NCBI GenBank assembly: GCA_949126835.1
Contig: OX421492.1
Coordinates: 44,046,998 to 44,110,997 of the forward strand
DNA length: 64,000 nt
Reading direction: 5' to 3'
Source: Anisus vortex
Taxonomy: Eukaryota; Mollusca; Gastropoda; Planorbidae
Of the stretch, positions 24,301-34,498 are shown in pieces (the stretch's first letter is position 1; each line of letters begins with the position of its first letter). The notes beneath the pieces are model-generated. The model saw nothing but the letters and a program-made list of their open reading frames with translations. It made no database searches and had not been told where the DNA came from. The translations under genes were made by a program, and so were the position numbers.

Positions 24301-27300
24301 TCGACCTATCCTGGATTACGCATCGGCGGTATGGGATCCCCACCAACAACACCTGATATCTACACTGGAGATGACCGAACGACGCGCAGCAAGTCGTATC
24401 TTACAGGACTATGGCCTCAAAACAAGTGCCTCCATCTGGAGCTCCTACAGCACAGCATAGTGGTAGACAAAGCCCCGATGATGTACAAGATCATTAATGG
24501 TCACATGGACATGTCCACACAGCATGTCGCATGCAACAAGTGTCCTGCTCTACCAGAGGTCATCCATCAGCTCAAGCTGCGTGTACCCCACACACGCATT
24601 TTACAAATATTCCTTTTTTCCGTCAGCCATTGGACTGTGAAACTCTAGACCAAGCCTCCATCACTGCCCCCTCTGTGTCGACTTTCAATTCATCTCTCAA
24701 GGGCTGGACAAGCAAATGAAACTTTGTTGTCTTAAGCTTAAAACTCTAGTTGTATGTTATAAATATTATGAGTACAGGTAGTAATGCACACTATTGATCC
24801 CAGAGCATTTGGAATCAACTTATCCTTACATTGTGGACTTTTTCCATGGGTCTCCACAGAATAATAATTGCAGAATACTGATGGTAAATACAAACCAAAA
24901 AACTAATCTAATGCAAGTAAGCAAAGGATAATAACACATTGAAGAAGGTGAAGAAAATAAAACAAGGATTAACTCCCTTGATTAAAAACAAAACAATAAG
25001 AACAACCCACTGATCTCTAAAAAGAATGGATTAGGGTCGGAAGTAACATTCTTGAGGAAATTTCCGCCATTTTGTTTCTACTGTTACTGATCAATATATA
25101 TAATTACAGTGAGTTTGTTTATTTATTTAGATGTTTGTTTCTGCTCTATATTCTCCTAAGCCGTTTGATTAATCGGGTTAAAAGTTAAATGTATAAATTG
25201 GAAACGTCCTCCAAAATAAAGTTTTATTTTTTTTTAACAATATTGCTTAATTCATTAATTTATTTTTAAAATAAACTTAGACCTATTACTAATCACCGTA
25301 TGTTAAGGTTATACAATGGGCGCAGTTTCCAAATGATGTCCCTTTGAAATGCTTTCAAATTTAGTGTGTGTTCGGGACCGGGTTTTTCCGTACTGCGAAA
25401 TATTGCTGTCTACTTTTTTATTATTAATTTTTTTTTATTGTTTGGTATTTTTTGTCTTTTGATCGTATTATTGTTAGTTTTATATTATTAATAAGAAGTC
25501 AGAAGCTTGACAGCAACAATCCATTTGCATATTGTGTAAAATTGCAGCAACATAGATTCCGTTCCGATCTATTTATAGATCAGTCGCACAGTAAGATTTA
25601 GACACAATTTTGTTTACTTCGGTAAGTGCAATGGACATATTTATTAAGAAGGCGCAATCCATTCTTTTTATAGATCAGTGGAACAACCTCAATAAAGCTT
25701 CGTTTTATATTAAAAATCTACAAAAGTCACTGTGAACATGATTAGATCACACAAATATTTTATTTTATCATAACACTTGAAAAAAACAATTTATTATCCG
25801 TAAATGCAAATTCTAAATATCAAGGCAATCGGACTTCAACATAATGATTGAAAAATAAAGATTTATTAGGTTAAAGAATCTAATTTAACTTTTGATAGTA
25901 AAGATTACTTTGTTCAAGACTTCCAATGACTCTGTATAAACCTAGTGTTCAATGGTTTTCAAACATGCATAAATTGTACTTGTATTCATTTAATGATATT
26001 GGTTTTATTGACGTGTTCATGAAAATAGAGTTTATGTACCAGATGTATCTCTAAGAAAAAATTTTTTAAACTTATTTCACCTGTTGTATGTGTGGTTGCT
26101 GTGTGTCCATGTTAATACTTGGGTTTTTCATAATAACTTGTTTACTGGCACCTTGTCCAACAACTGGCCCAGTATTAATGTGTAGTGCAGCCGAGATACT
26201 TTGTAAAACATTCTCTGTTGTCAATTCTGGGCCAACACCTACAATCAGATGGACATGATAAATATTCACATTTTTAAACAAATCTTTGTACCTTTTGTTC
26301 TATTAAAAACTTTATTGGCTTAAAGATTAAAAAAAAACTCATGCCAAGTATATAACAAAAAAACTCATTATCTAATTGATTAAAAACCTCATTGGCTGAT
26401 GAATTAAAAACTCTTTGGCTAATTAATAAAATAAAAAAAACTACATTGTCTAATAGGCTTATTAATTAAAAACACGTTGGCTAATACATTATTTTTTTGT
26501 TGATTGAAACTAACTTTGCATTTGTTTAGGCAGTTCCATCGATGGAATGATTTCTTCATTGCTGTCACAAGCACGAAGTCCTTGCAAACGTTTTTCCCAG
26601 AATATCTAACAAAAAAAGCACAAAAGAAAATTAAAAAGAAATAAAAAAGATGTTTTAACTTTTTATAAAGTTTATATATTTGTCAACATAGCTTACAAGA
26701 AAAATACATTTTAGAGTTGTGGACAATGGTATTTGCTCTTCTGCTAGTCAATCAATTTATATTTTTTCATACTTGAACACTGGTGATTATTGCTTATGTG
26801 TGCTGATGTTTGAATGCTGGTTGTTGTCAAACCTGACTCACCCACTTTGTGGAATGGAACTGATCCCAACCAGAACACCGACCTTTAACCCTATTTATGA
26901 TGGAACCAAACCACAACTTTAACATCACTGAGTATGAACCAAACAAAATGAACCGATTGCAAATTAAAAGTGAAAATATTTTAAGCTTGTGGCTTATATT
27001 TGTAAATCTTTTTTTTTGCATCCCCAAATTTAAGTCTCTAAACCAGCTTTTTAGGCCAGGGTATAACACCTTAGAGGTGTGTCAAGGCAACTTATCTCCA
27101 AGACCCTTTCTGAGGCATGTCGCCATGGTATCCTGGAGGCACATAAACTACACATTTTACCCCCTTAAGGAATATATCCCAAGATCATTAACAATATGGC
27201 ATTACCTCAAATACCTGCACCTTTACCTGTGTATACAAATATCAATCTGTAATGTCTTTTTTAAAAAAAAAACTAGCCTACTGGTTCTTACGTCCCATGC

Positions 27301-30300
27301 CTATATAATATACCAGACTAATGCAATTTTGGCATGAACGTCAAAAAATATAAATGGTTTAAAATTGGATTTCTACAATTGAGAATTGGTTGCCAAGGGA
27401 AAGAGAAATACACTTACCTGTTTTGGCTGCTCTTGAATTCCATGTTTTAGTTCAGCTTTTGATTTGCTTTCAGATCTATTTCTAACAACAGTGACTGGTT
27501 GTTTAAATATAGAAGCAGTCTGTCTGATTGGTAAAACAAGACTGGCATCGTGACGAACTCCTTGAAAAGATAATTTTTAAAAAATGCATTAAGTAATGGA
27601 ACAGTTTAGAATAGATTTAGTAGTGTATGATAAAACAAAAATAAATACGGCTCTATGGAACGAGAAAAAATATTTGTGGATGTAGAGGCATCATCTAACA
27701 CTCACTACATCAATAATAGACTTCCTATATGTTAAATATGCTCCTTTATATTCAAAATGAAGTTCAATATAGTAATAATAAATAAACCTTTTCAAAGAAG
27801 GATTCATTTACCTCTTGCAAAATCATATGATGAGCCTTTCTGTCTTTTGCTTTTTCTGCATGCACTATAAACAGTTCGACCAGTTCGAAAATCAAAAGCA
27901 CTCAAATCAAATGCTTCACCAAGAATGCGTGCTAGTTGTGGTTTGCTGCGGATTTTTTTACCATCAGGCCTGAAATCAGAATGAAATATAAATAGGCCTA
28001 GCTTATTTTGAGTGAGGATTTATTTAAACAAAAATCTTCAAAATTGCAATGGAAATAAATTTCTCTCGTTTTAATTGTAAAACTAATAAACAAGGAGTAA
28101 TTATATCAATACAGTTTTTTTAAACTGGTTTGTGGGTCTATGAATCCGGTTTTAAACTGGATTACGGTCCCACCACCTATCCCCGATGTCACAGGTTGAA
28201 AAAGCCAAATGTGCATAGTTTTATAGGTCTATTTAAAAAAAATTAAAACAGGGCTTTCAATGCTTTAATTTGTGTGAATACAATATGATTTTCAACATTT
28301 TAACCATAAAATTCTTGAGAACTAACAAATTGTGGGATAATTGATTGATTACCTTGCAACAAAGCCGATATTAGCTTTTAATAGTGATAATCAAATTTCC
28401 AATTATCATTGACCATAATATTATAAAGCACAAGCATGCTTACTTTAAATTTTTTATATTCTTCTAAAATATTTGAATAGACATCAGGCTAATATTTATG
28501 ACATATTGTATTAACTATATATATATATATATATCAATAAAAATATGTGTATCACAAACATATATCACATACTTCAATAAGGAAACAAAAGAAACTATTT
28601 TAAAATATTTAAAACAATAGTACTGTTAAAAAAAAAGCACAGACTCGATGTCTAGCCGAATTGTTCAGGGTCACAAGAAAAACTTAGTTTTGCGTCTTCA
28701 TTGGCTACATCAAAAGGATGAGCCAAAGATTCGTGTTAATTGTAACGTTATATTTGGTTTGATGTTTTTACCATTCACAAAAACACAGGCACACACAAAG
28801 CGCTACAGAAAGTCTATCGGTCTGTTTGTCAGTTTGGTATTGGAGCATCTGTGGGGATAGCTCAGTGGATCAAACAAATAGTGTCGCTGACTCGTTAACA
28901 TCTGCGTTTGTTGTTGTCTGTGTATCCCAAGCAATAGTCAGGATTTGAAAAGTGCCTAGACAAAACTTCCTCATCCCATGGCATGCAAATTAGTGCCAAG
29001 AGATAAAACTAATGACTAAAAACACCAGCGGCATCACACATCTAATGAGCAGTTAAAAAAAGAATACTTCAGGAAATCTGACAATACCATGACCTGATGG
29101 CCACAGATAAGAAAAGAAAGCTAGAATGGTATAGCCATATAAGAGCCAATGGGCTTGCCAAGACTATTCTGCATGGCAAAACCAGATAGGGGAGAAAGAG
29201 AGGAAGACAAAGGAAATGATGGGAGGAGAACATCAGGGAGAATACAGGTACAGGGGTAAAGCTGTGTGATGCAATGATAAGGGTGGAAAGACAGGAGGAA
29301 TGGAGAAGGCTGGTGTTCAATGTCATCTGTGGCGCCCAAACGGTCCAACCGACTACGGGATATGTAGTATAGTAGTAGAGTTATACATGGTTTTAGTGAC
29401 AAAATGGGCAAAGTGTGGTTAGCATCTTCTATATTATATAGTCTAGGGTCAGTAGGGTTGGTTGCATGCAACTTAGCATTATAGGTTAGAACTCTAAAAC
29501 AAAAAAATTCAGAAACTGGGGATCACAACATTACTATTAGATTAGAACCAAACAAACTGTTTTGTAACTTGTTATCAGGACATGTAGACCTTATTATTTA
29601 ATTTGATTTATTGATTTATAATTTATGAAACAAAATATCCAGGGGCGGGGGTTTCCTACACTATAAAACCAAGTATAACCCCTGGGTAGGTACTTTCGAA
29701 CTCCGACTTTTGACCTATTTTTCCTGGTCACCGGAAACGATCGATTTTTGAACCGATATTTAAGTCGAGTGGAACGGGTATGTGTTCAATTAGTGGATTT
29801 TCGCTAAAATGCGCCCCAAACATACGGTTTTCATTGTTTCTACACGATTAAGGGATAGATAAGCTTCATTTGGCTTTGTGTTTCAACACATTCGTTCTAT
29901 TCACAAGAGAGCCCTTCTGTTTTGGAAACTACCGGTAAGTTACCATTCTTTATTTTTTACAGCAATTTTCGGTCGCCTTTAATTTTAACACGGTCGCGTT
30001 CCTTATTATCAAATACATAATTCTGTGAATTTGCATCACAATGCGTGATCGCAATATGATTTTATCGATAACTCTAGTGACCATGTCTTATCCAAAAAAC
30101 AAGACATAGCATGAGCTGATGAGATCATCGCTCCATTTGATGAAATGTTTGTTAGTGCTGGTGTTGAATAAATTATAAACACATATCTTTTTACTATATT
30201 TTTTTTCTGGGTGTCTCCGGTGACTCGTGTTCAAACAATGCTGTTCGAGAGTTTTCAATTGTTTGCCCGGCACCTGTGTGAGGCATTCTAAAATCAGGAT

Positions 30301-31810
30301 GGCACAGCTAAAGATTTAACAACTCTGCAGCTAGCTGACAGAAGATATATTTCTTAAATACTTGTATTGTTTGTCAGGATTCGTTCCTTTTCAGATTTCT
30401 TAATAAAATTAGTTGTCATTAAATTTTCACAAATTTCTATCTTTTTCATTTTCAGAGACGTGGTTATCTAACTGATGAAAGTTCCTCACAATATAAATAA
30501 ACAAGAAATTTTGTTTAAAATGAGTTAATATTGCCTTGTTTATAATGTATTCATTTGGTGAATATATTATTGTTAAATGATTGTAGTAGGCTATGCAAAT
30601 AATGGAGTCTAATTAATACTTTCTCATTTTATTATTTATAGCTTAATTTTAATATAATTTATTTTTTTCATGTCTCTTATTAATTCTTAACTGTGATATA
30701 TTTATATTGATAGTATATTGACATTTTCCAAGTTTATATGCATATGTTTTATAACAGTTAAATGCTTTAGCAATCAAAATAAAACAATTTTGATCTGTCT
30801 AGACACTAGTCGTTTTTCATTTTTGTGCGACCCCTGCTGCTTAATAATAATTTTAAAAAAATAATTTTCATGCAATAAATCAAAATAAACATTATATACT
30901 TTAAGCATAATTATTTATATATAAGCTCTGAAAATTTCATCAAAATATCTTTAGCCGTTTTGAAGTTATGAGCATTATAGTGAGAATATTGGATATTTTC
31001 GGTCACAATTTTTAAAATTAATTACAATGGTTATATAAGGGGTTGTTTTTGCTCATAACTTTTGTTCTAGTAAAGATATCTTCACAAATTTAGTATCATT
31101 GGATAGCTGGTTAAAAGCTCTATAGAATGGAAATAATTATTACAACATAGCTTTAATTTGAATTTTTTATCAAAGTGCCTACCCTGGGGAAAGCTGGGTA
31201 ATTTAGCTAGTATTATATTTAATAATTATTAATATTAATATAATTTACAGAGAAAAACACGGACATCAGTCAGTATCAGTCATGACAGTATTGACAGCCA
31301 CTAACTCTAGACTCTAACAAACAGAGACAGAACTGATTGGTGAATTAGCAGAGAAATTGAGAAAATCATTATCATTCATTTATTATGATTTATTAGGCTA
31401 TTTTAAATTTATTCATTATAAATTATCATAATTTTTAATAAGTTAAAGTTTAATAAAAGTCGTCAGCATCATTCATGATCATATTTGACATGTCACATAA
31501 ATTATATTTATTATCACATATCATAGCCAATTATTTATATCATTATCATCATAAAAACTAAAAACTTAAACTAGTAGGCCTAACACATCACAGTCACAGT
31601 AAGAGGCATACACTGACACACTGTAGCCTAAGTGTAAGTGACTGTGTAAAGTGTGTAAGTGTAGGCTACGGCTACGGTGACAGTCTAATAGTAATAGTAA
31701 CTAATAGTCTAAACTAATACGTACGTAAAGTAGTAGACATCGGTTTTGCCAGCTGAAAGACCAGACTGTCTAACTACTTCTTCGCGTTTCCAACCAGGTG
31801 GAAGAGCCAT
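15258..31810 (-). CDS. MBD2/3: MBD2/3 methyl-CpG-binding-domain protein, complete six-exon gene
   Basis: Join of 31725-31810, 27812-27969, 27418-27560, 26515-26605, 26081-26238 and 15258-15350 on the minus strand gives 729 coding bases (242 aa plus TAA). Every intron is GT-AG and phases match (2, 1, 0, 1, 0). Residues 1 to about 65 are the MBD: it begins MALPPGWKREE, continues SGLSAGKTDVYYF and then PDGKKIRSKPQLARILG. The DNA-contacting arginines equivalent to MBD3 R22 and R44 are present. The positions where mammalian MBD3 has His30 and Phe34 are Lys and Tyr here, as in methyl-binding MBD2. Residues 83-110 carry the family block with PIRQTASIFKQPVT, and exon 4 has FWEKRLQGL. The last 30 residues are a charged heptad-like helix (DDIHRQEQRVQ), the segment that pairs with p66/GATAD2 in NuRD. 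An in-frame TAA 48 bases upstream fixes the ATG. Expected role: nuclear reader of methylated CpG recruiting NuRD. Family assignment is secure; binding activity is inferred. Confidence 0.95.
15356..16507. other. Last MBD2/3 intron, 3' part; AT microsatellite
   Basis: Intronic for the minus-strand gene. TATATA-type microsatellite near 15605-15715. No other gene is visible. Confidence 0.7.
16508..20403. repeat. 3.9-kb minisatellite array, 37-bp unit, ~105 copies, inside the last MBD2/3 intron
   Basis: The unit begins GAAGTTGAAGGTTTTGCTTG and continues GACTGATGATATATATA. Variants differ at CTTGG/GGCTGG/GTCTGG, at TATATATAG/TATATAGAG, and by an insert giving ACTTTTGCTGG. A run of variants at about 18095-18455 recurs 370 bp (10 units) downstream, so blocks have been duplicated. 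Minus-strand open frames of 950 and 195 codons span it only because no frame of the unit contains a stop. Confidence 0.97.
20404..20851. other. Last MBD2/3 intron, unique spacer
   Basis: Moderately GC-rich single-copy sequence between the 37-bp array and the transposon nest; the 60-codon minus frame has no recognisable motif. Confidence 0.5.
20852..21048 (+). pseudogene. LINE ORF2 fragment, left half of an interrupted copy
   Basis: Reads IQRIQNSAACLVMRKSRRDS, then LLRQLHWLPVKARIEYKVAL and, after a stop, EFPSYLKELITPY. The reading stops at a transposon boundary (21049) and resumes at 23697, where PQRTLRSANSSLLEEPRF follows in register, so both halves come from one copy split by an insertion. 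Confidence 0.8.
21905..23520 (-). pseudogene. Degraded transposase of the 21049-23692 element
   Basis: Minus-strand pieces in order: VCKEMFCNTLGVS; KVSEEDMNYL; VESHYCRQSEMYKNKKFL; FIHKKDQCEQC with a CxxC pair; then, across a nested insertion, WTMDLQAVLLCPKTNASTSY, IVWSDNCTYRNKN, MECDSVHS and SHSDDWKLLPQRI. I recall this motif order from a transposase-like family widespread in invertebrates. WSDNC may be part of a DDE-type acid set; that is inference. Stops and frameshifts near 23240, 22300 and 22030, and the LINE insertion, make it non-functional. Confidence 0.7.
22637..22920 (+). mobile_element. 5'-truncated LINE copy (family 1) nested in the transposase
   Basis: Flanked by a 7-bp duplication TCCATAC (22630-22636 and 22921-22927). 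The plus strand reads KKTLDVRSFESVAPTLWNGL then PETLKNSVSKKAFKKNLKTF and LFN-stop, followed by a tail with GCTGAGCATGC and GGCGCGATATAAATGACC. Removing it rejoins the transposase frame just before WTMDLQAVLL. Its tail matches the tails of the LINE copies at 10320 and 33195. Confidence 0.85.
23697..23925 (+). pseudogene. LINE ORF2 fragment, right half of the interrupted copy
   Basis: Resumes the reading lost at 21048: PQRTLRSANSSLLEEPRF, then TVGLRAFSVSGPKVWNLLPI and FKKNLKTHYFN, ending in a stop near 23900. The sequence is the canonical C-terminus of a CR1-like LINE ORF2 and differs from family 1. Confidence 0.8.
24040..24730 (+). pseudogene. LINE reverse-transcriptase C-terminal fragment
   Basis: Reads SDAKYRGVHISENLHWGTHV then AKANRACVFVHSNLK; after stops and frame changes LARPILDYASAVWDPHQQHL, MTERRAASRILQDY and MYKIINGH. 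This is the ordinary thumb/C-terminal region of Jockey/CR1-like LINEs. It lies in the last MBD2/3 intron, antisense to the gene, and has no intact frame. Confidence 0.75.
24731..26080. other. Last MBD2/3 intron, 5' part
   Basis: AT-rich; searched on the minus strand for the terminal coiled-coil exon, which is absent here and found instead at 15258-15350. Confidence 0.7.
26081..26238 (-). CDS. MBD2/3: MBD2/3 exon 5
   Basis: The acceptor is tgattgtag. The split codon makes Ser, then VGPELTTENVLQSISAALHI and NTGPVVGQGASKQVIMKN, ending PSINMDTQQPHIQQ in phase 0. The donor is GTGAAA, weaker than the other donors in this gene, and it opens the 10.7-kb final intron. Confidence 0.93.
26515..26605 (-). 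CDS. MBD2/3: MBD2/3 exon 4
   Basis: The acceptor is ttttttgttag. The exon begins in phase 0 with IFWEKRLQGLRACDSNEEII and continues PSMELPKQMQ, leaving one base before the donor GTTAGT. The FWEKRLQGL and MELPK motifs match the MBD2/3 C-terminal domain. Confidence 0.93.
27418..27560 (-). CDS. MBD2/3: MBD2/3 exon 3 (conserved central block)
   Basis: The acceptor is ttttcaag; the exon encodes GVRHDASLVLPIRQTASIFK, then QPVTVVRNRSESKSKAELKH, with donor GTAAGT. PIRQTASIFKQPVT is one of the most conserved strings of the MBD2/3 family outside the MBD and lies in the disordered region needed to recruit NuRD components. Intron 2, between exons 2 and 3, is only 251 bp. Confidence 0.95.
27812..27969 (-). 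CDS. MBD2/3: MBD2/3 exon 2 (rest of MBD)
   Basis: The acceptor is tttcag at 27970-27975. The exon completes a Thr codon, then reads PDGKKIRSKPQLARILGEAF and DLSAFDFRTGRTVYSACRKS, ending in phase 1 with the donor GTAAAT. It supplies the second half of the methyl-CpG-binding fold and the following basic stretch (RKSKRQKG). Confidence 0.95.
29085..29375 (+). pseudogene. LINE ORF2 3' end (RTE-like), in MBD2/3 intron 1
   Basis: One frame reads LEWYSHIRANGLAKTILHGK, then (after TAG) GRKRGRQRK, (after TGA) WEENIREN and LCDAMIRVERQEEWRRLV. The arginine-rich RGRQRK-W-NI motif and closing EEWRRLV are typical of the end of RTE-like LINE proteins. Two in-frame stops make it dead. Confidence 0.75.
29679..31189. 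mobile_element. Possible 1.5-kb TIR element in MBD2/3 intron 1
   Basis: CCCCTGGGTAGGTACTTTCG at 29679 and TCAAAGTGCCTACCCTGGGG ending at 31189 are imperfect inverted repeats (17 of the outer 18-19 bases pair with three differences). No clear target duplication and no transposase are visible. The interior is AT-rich with stretches such as GCTCATAACTTTTGTTCTAG. The two motifs could be coincidental. Confidence 0.35.
31725..31810 (-). CDS. MBD2/3: MBD2/3 exon 1 (residues 1-28, first half of MBD)
   Basis: The ATG is at 31808-31810 in the context ttacATGG. The exon encodes MALPPGWKREEVVRQ followed by SGLSAGKTDVYYF and ends with two bases of codon 29 before the donor GTACGT. An in-frame TAA lies upstream with no intervening ATG. 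No TATA box or other promoter motif is evident in the AT-rich upstream DNA. Confidence 0.95.
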
Positions 31811-33189
31811 GTAAATAATATTAAAACATAAATTAAACCGGTAGCAAAAGAGAAGTTACGATCTTTGTTCTTAATTCTTATCAATATCACCACAATGGTT
31901 ACAATCCAATTTTTTTATTTCCCGATAGAAATACCAACTGCTCTTGAAAGCTTCTTGAAGTAAATAGGAGACGCTTTAAAGTTAACAAATTGGCAACAAC
32001 TTGCAGTTTAAAAAAAAACGTTCAGTGTAGAAACTATCATATTTTTTATTTTCATGTAACCAATAAATTGAAACTTGAATTTGTGTATGCAATATAAGTT
32101 GAAAGCCTATATTTTTTTATAAGTCGTAAAAGGCGACTAATAGTGGGTTGTGGTATAACCCGGACACGTAAAACTTGTAAGCCTACCCCCCTTTGTTCGA
32201 CAGAGGTCCACATTGCAGTCATTGCACTTCCCTGGATAGAGGTTTTGCGCGGCTCCTGCTGGGGGGGGGGGGGGGGGCTCTGGTGTTGGTAGCATGGAGA
32301 TGGGTGGGTGTAAAGTCGTGAAGGGGCCTGGATCCAGGATGTGACAATTGCACAGAGTAGGCCTATTCCCAGAATCTACAAAAACTATAAATGGCACAAC
32401 TGAGTGTCATAACCATTTGGAGAGCTCTGTGGATGGCGGAGATTGGACCATAGGCCATCCCCACCTCAGCATAACTCAGCCCTGACTCAATGCATCCCAA
32501 TCCTGGCGTACGATTCTCAGGAGTTTGGCGCAGATGAGCTGATCCACAGCTGTCAGATCCCCCTGGCTGCCATATTTGTATTTTTTAGTTGACATCGAAT
32601 CTCACATGCATAAAGAATAAGAACTGAACTTACAACCTCGGGGGGAAATGATAGCATATATAAATTAGGCCTACATACATCGTCTCATCGTCTGTGGTCT
32701 TTGCGAATCATCTAAGGATTTCAAAGAAAGCTGTCATTGTTGGAAGCACATCAACTGGAAGGGGAAAACTTTTATCGTTTTAAAACGTTTTGCGCTAAAA
32801 TCGCCGAAATCACCCATGCATCAGTTTTCCGGGGAAAAAAACGTGATTTGAATAATACTTTTTTGGGAGATATTTCCAGTTCTTGACGTAGGCCTAATAA
32901 TTGAGAGTGACGCATTCTTCGGTTCCATAATCCGTTAACTTGTAACCTCGGTGATGTGGCAGTTAAACTACAGTTGGAAGTTCTTGGTTTGCAAGCAAAT
33001 GCGTGAGTTTTCGAAAGAGATACATAGGGCATATCATATAGGCCTACTGTAGGCCTACTGTATCGAAAGAACACTTGTTGAATTTTACCGCTGCTTATAC
33101 TAGGGCATACTTAGATCTCTAGACTACCAATGTTGAGTTTCCAAAACTCGAAACTTGTCCCTGTTTCGAAATCGGTCATGTATTAAGGC
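31811..33189. other. MBD2/3 upstream region; no second gene seen
   Basis: AT-rich for the first ~300 bp upstream of the ATG, then the repeat-like block at 32120-32600. No TATA box or initiator can be assigned. A 100-codon minus frame at 32772-33074 has no motif. Confidence 0.5.
32120..32600. repeat. Unclassified repeat-like segment with G17 homopolymer
   Basis: It starts GTCGTAAAAGGCGACTAATA and is more GC-rich than its surroundings, with a run of 17 G near 32261-32277 and CTCAGGAGTTTGGCGCAGAT near 32517. It looks like the 5' region of an old LINE or other interspersed element, but no coding motif is visible. The minus-strand open frame here is not convincing. Confidence 0.35.
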
Positions 33190-33905
33190 ACAATAGCCTG
33201 TCAAAAGCCTTGGCTTGTTTATTGACAGTAAACTTTCAATGACTACCCATGTCAGCTCGGTCGTCCGGGCATGCTCTATGCAATTACGAGCCTTAGGTCA
33301 ATTGCGACCTCATCTAAACAAGAAAACAGCAAATGCTGTTGCCGTCTCTCTTATTCTCTCAAGACTTTATTATTGCAACAGCTGCTTGTGGGGGATTCCA
33401 AAAAAGCAGATTGAGAGACTCCAGAAGGTGCAAAATAATGCTGCACGCATAGTATCTCTGGTCGAGAGGTCCGCTCACATCACCCCTATACTTAGGGATC
33501 TCCACAGGCTCCCCGTGCAAAAACGAATTGAATTTAAGCTTCTTTCCCTGGCATTAAGCTGTTTGGATGGCACTGCACCTAGCTATCTTCAAAACATTCT
33601 TACAACATATGTTCCAGCAAGAGATCTCCGTTCAAGTGAAAAGTCATTACTCAGGACTCCCAGTCTTATTGGACATAGAAAGAAAACCTTTGGAGTGCGC
33701 GCCTTTGAGGCGGTGGCGCCCGTATTATGGAACAATTTGCCTATTTCACTAAGGCAAACTGAAGCAAAGTCTTTTAAAAAGAACCTAAAGTCCTATATGT
33801 TTAAGTAATCATTGTCTAATTTGTGCTCTTGTATCTATGTCATGACAGCGCACTGAGCATGCTATTATAGCATGGATAGTTGCGCTATAAAAGTGCTCAT
33901 TATTA
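33190..33905 (+). pseudogene. LINE reverse-transcriptase C-terminus with complete 3' tail (family 1)
   Basis: An open frame of 197 codons (33215-33808) reads SKLSMTTHVSSVVRACSMQL, RLYYCNSCLWGIPKKQIERL and HRLPVQKRIEFKLLSLALSC, ending FKKNLKSYMFK-stop. It is truncated 5' of the thumb region, so the catalytic FADD part is missing. The tail carries GCACTGAGCATGCTATTATA and GCGCTATAAAAGTGCTC, then an ATT microsatellite. It is the best preserved of the three family-1 copies and may be the youngest. Confidence 0.85.
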
Positions 33906-33909
33906 TTAT

Positions 33910-34073
33910 TATTATATTAAAAACAATCCTCTAGGGCACGGTAGAAGCGTGTGTGGACGTCGGAGAGGCCGTCAGCGGAGAAGCTGGTTCGACAATGTCA
34001 AGTATTGGACAGGGCTGCAGTTGCAGCTGAGGTGTCCATTCGCTCCCCCCAACAACCACAACGGTCATGGGAT
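33910..34073 (+). pseudogene. LINE ORF2 end with internal deletion
   Basis: Reads RRGRQRRSWFDNVKYWTGLQ, then shifts frame into AEVSIRSPQQPQRSWD. In intact relatives a stretch such as AAQDR-KWR separates these motifs, so a short internal deletion is inferred. It lies immediately after the family-1 LINE tail. Confidence 0.65.
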
Positions 34074-34247
34074 CAGTGGCGTATTTAGGCATGTTCCACA
34101 TGTTCCATTGGAACAGGGGCCCCCACACACCACAAAAGGAAATGTGTTAGTGATATCCCCAATCTTTTGTTGAAAATGTAGGGCCTACAATAAAATTAAT
34201 TTATCCCCCTACAATTTTAAGCGCTCCAGTCCAACCAAGCAAAGCGC

Positions 34248-34403
34248 CAGTGGCGTAGCTAGGGGAGGGGGTCCAAATTCGAATGTCCCCCCGGGCCCCT
34301 ACTTGAGGGGGGCTCCCAAATGAGTGTCCGAATGGTTTTTTTCTCTTGTCATAATGTCGAATGTCAAAATGCAGGGGCCCCCAAATCCATAGCAACGGCA
34401 CTG
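34248..34403. mobile_element. hAT-like miniature element, 156 bp
   Basis: The left end CAGTGGCGTAGCTAGGGGAG and the right end (complement begins CAGTGCCGTTGCTATGGATT) are imperfect inverted repeats. Identical 8-bp duplications CAAAGCGC flank it (34240-34247 and 34404-34411). No coding capacity. Confidence 0.85.
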
Positions 34404-34498
34404 CAAAGCGCAACATACAAATTATGATTTTACATAATATAACATAAATTAACGGCACTTTTCTGACGTATGTAGGAGACAGGGCGAGACCACGAGGG

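Noticed and set aside
26897..27337. 146-codon plus-strand frame
   Set aside because: Lies in MBD2/3 intron 3 on the other strand, has no recognisable motif and is AT-biased.
28850..28960. tRNA-like start GGGGATAGCTCAGTGG
   Set aside because: An A-box-like word is present but no B box or cloverleaf follows, so neither a tRNA gene nor a SINE is supported.
29069..29471. Minus-strand frames of 85 and 116 codons
   Set aside because: Antisense shadows of the RTE-like LINE end on the plus strand.
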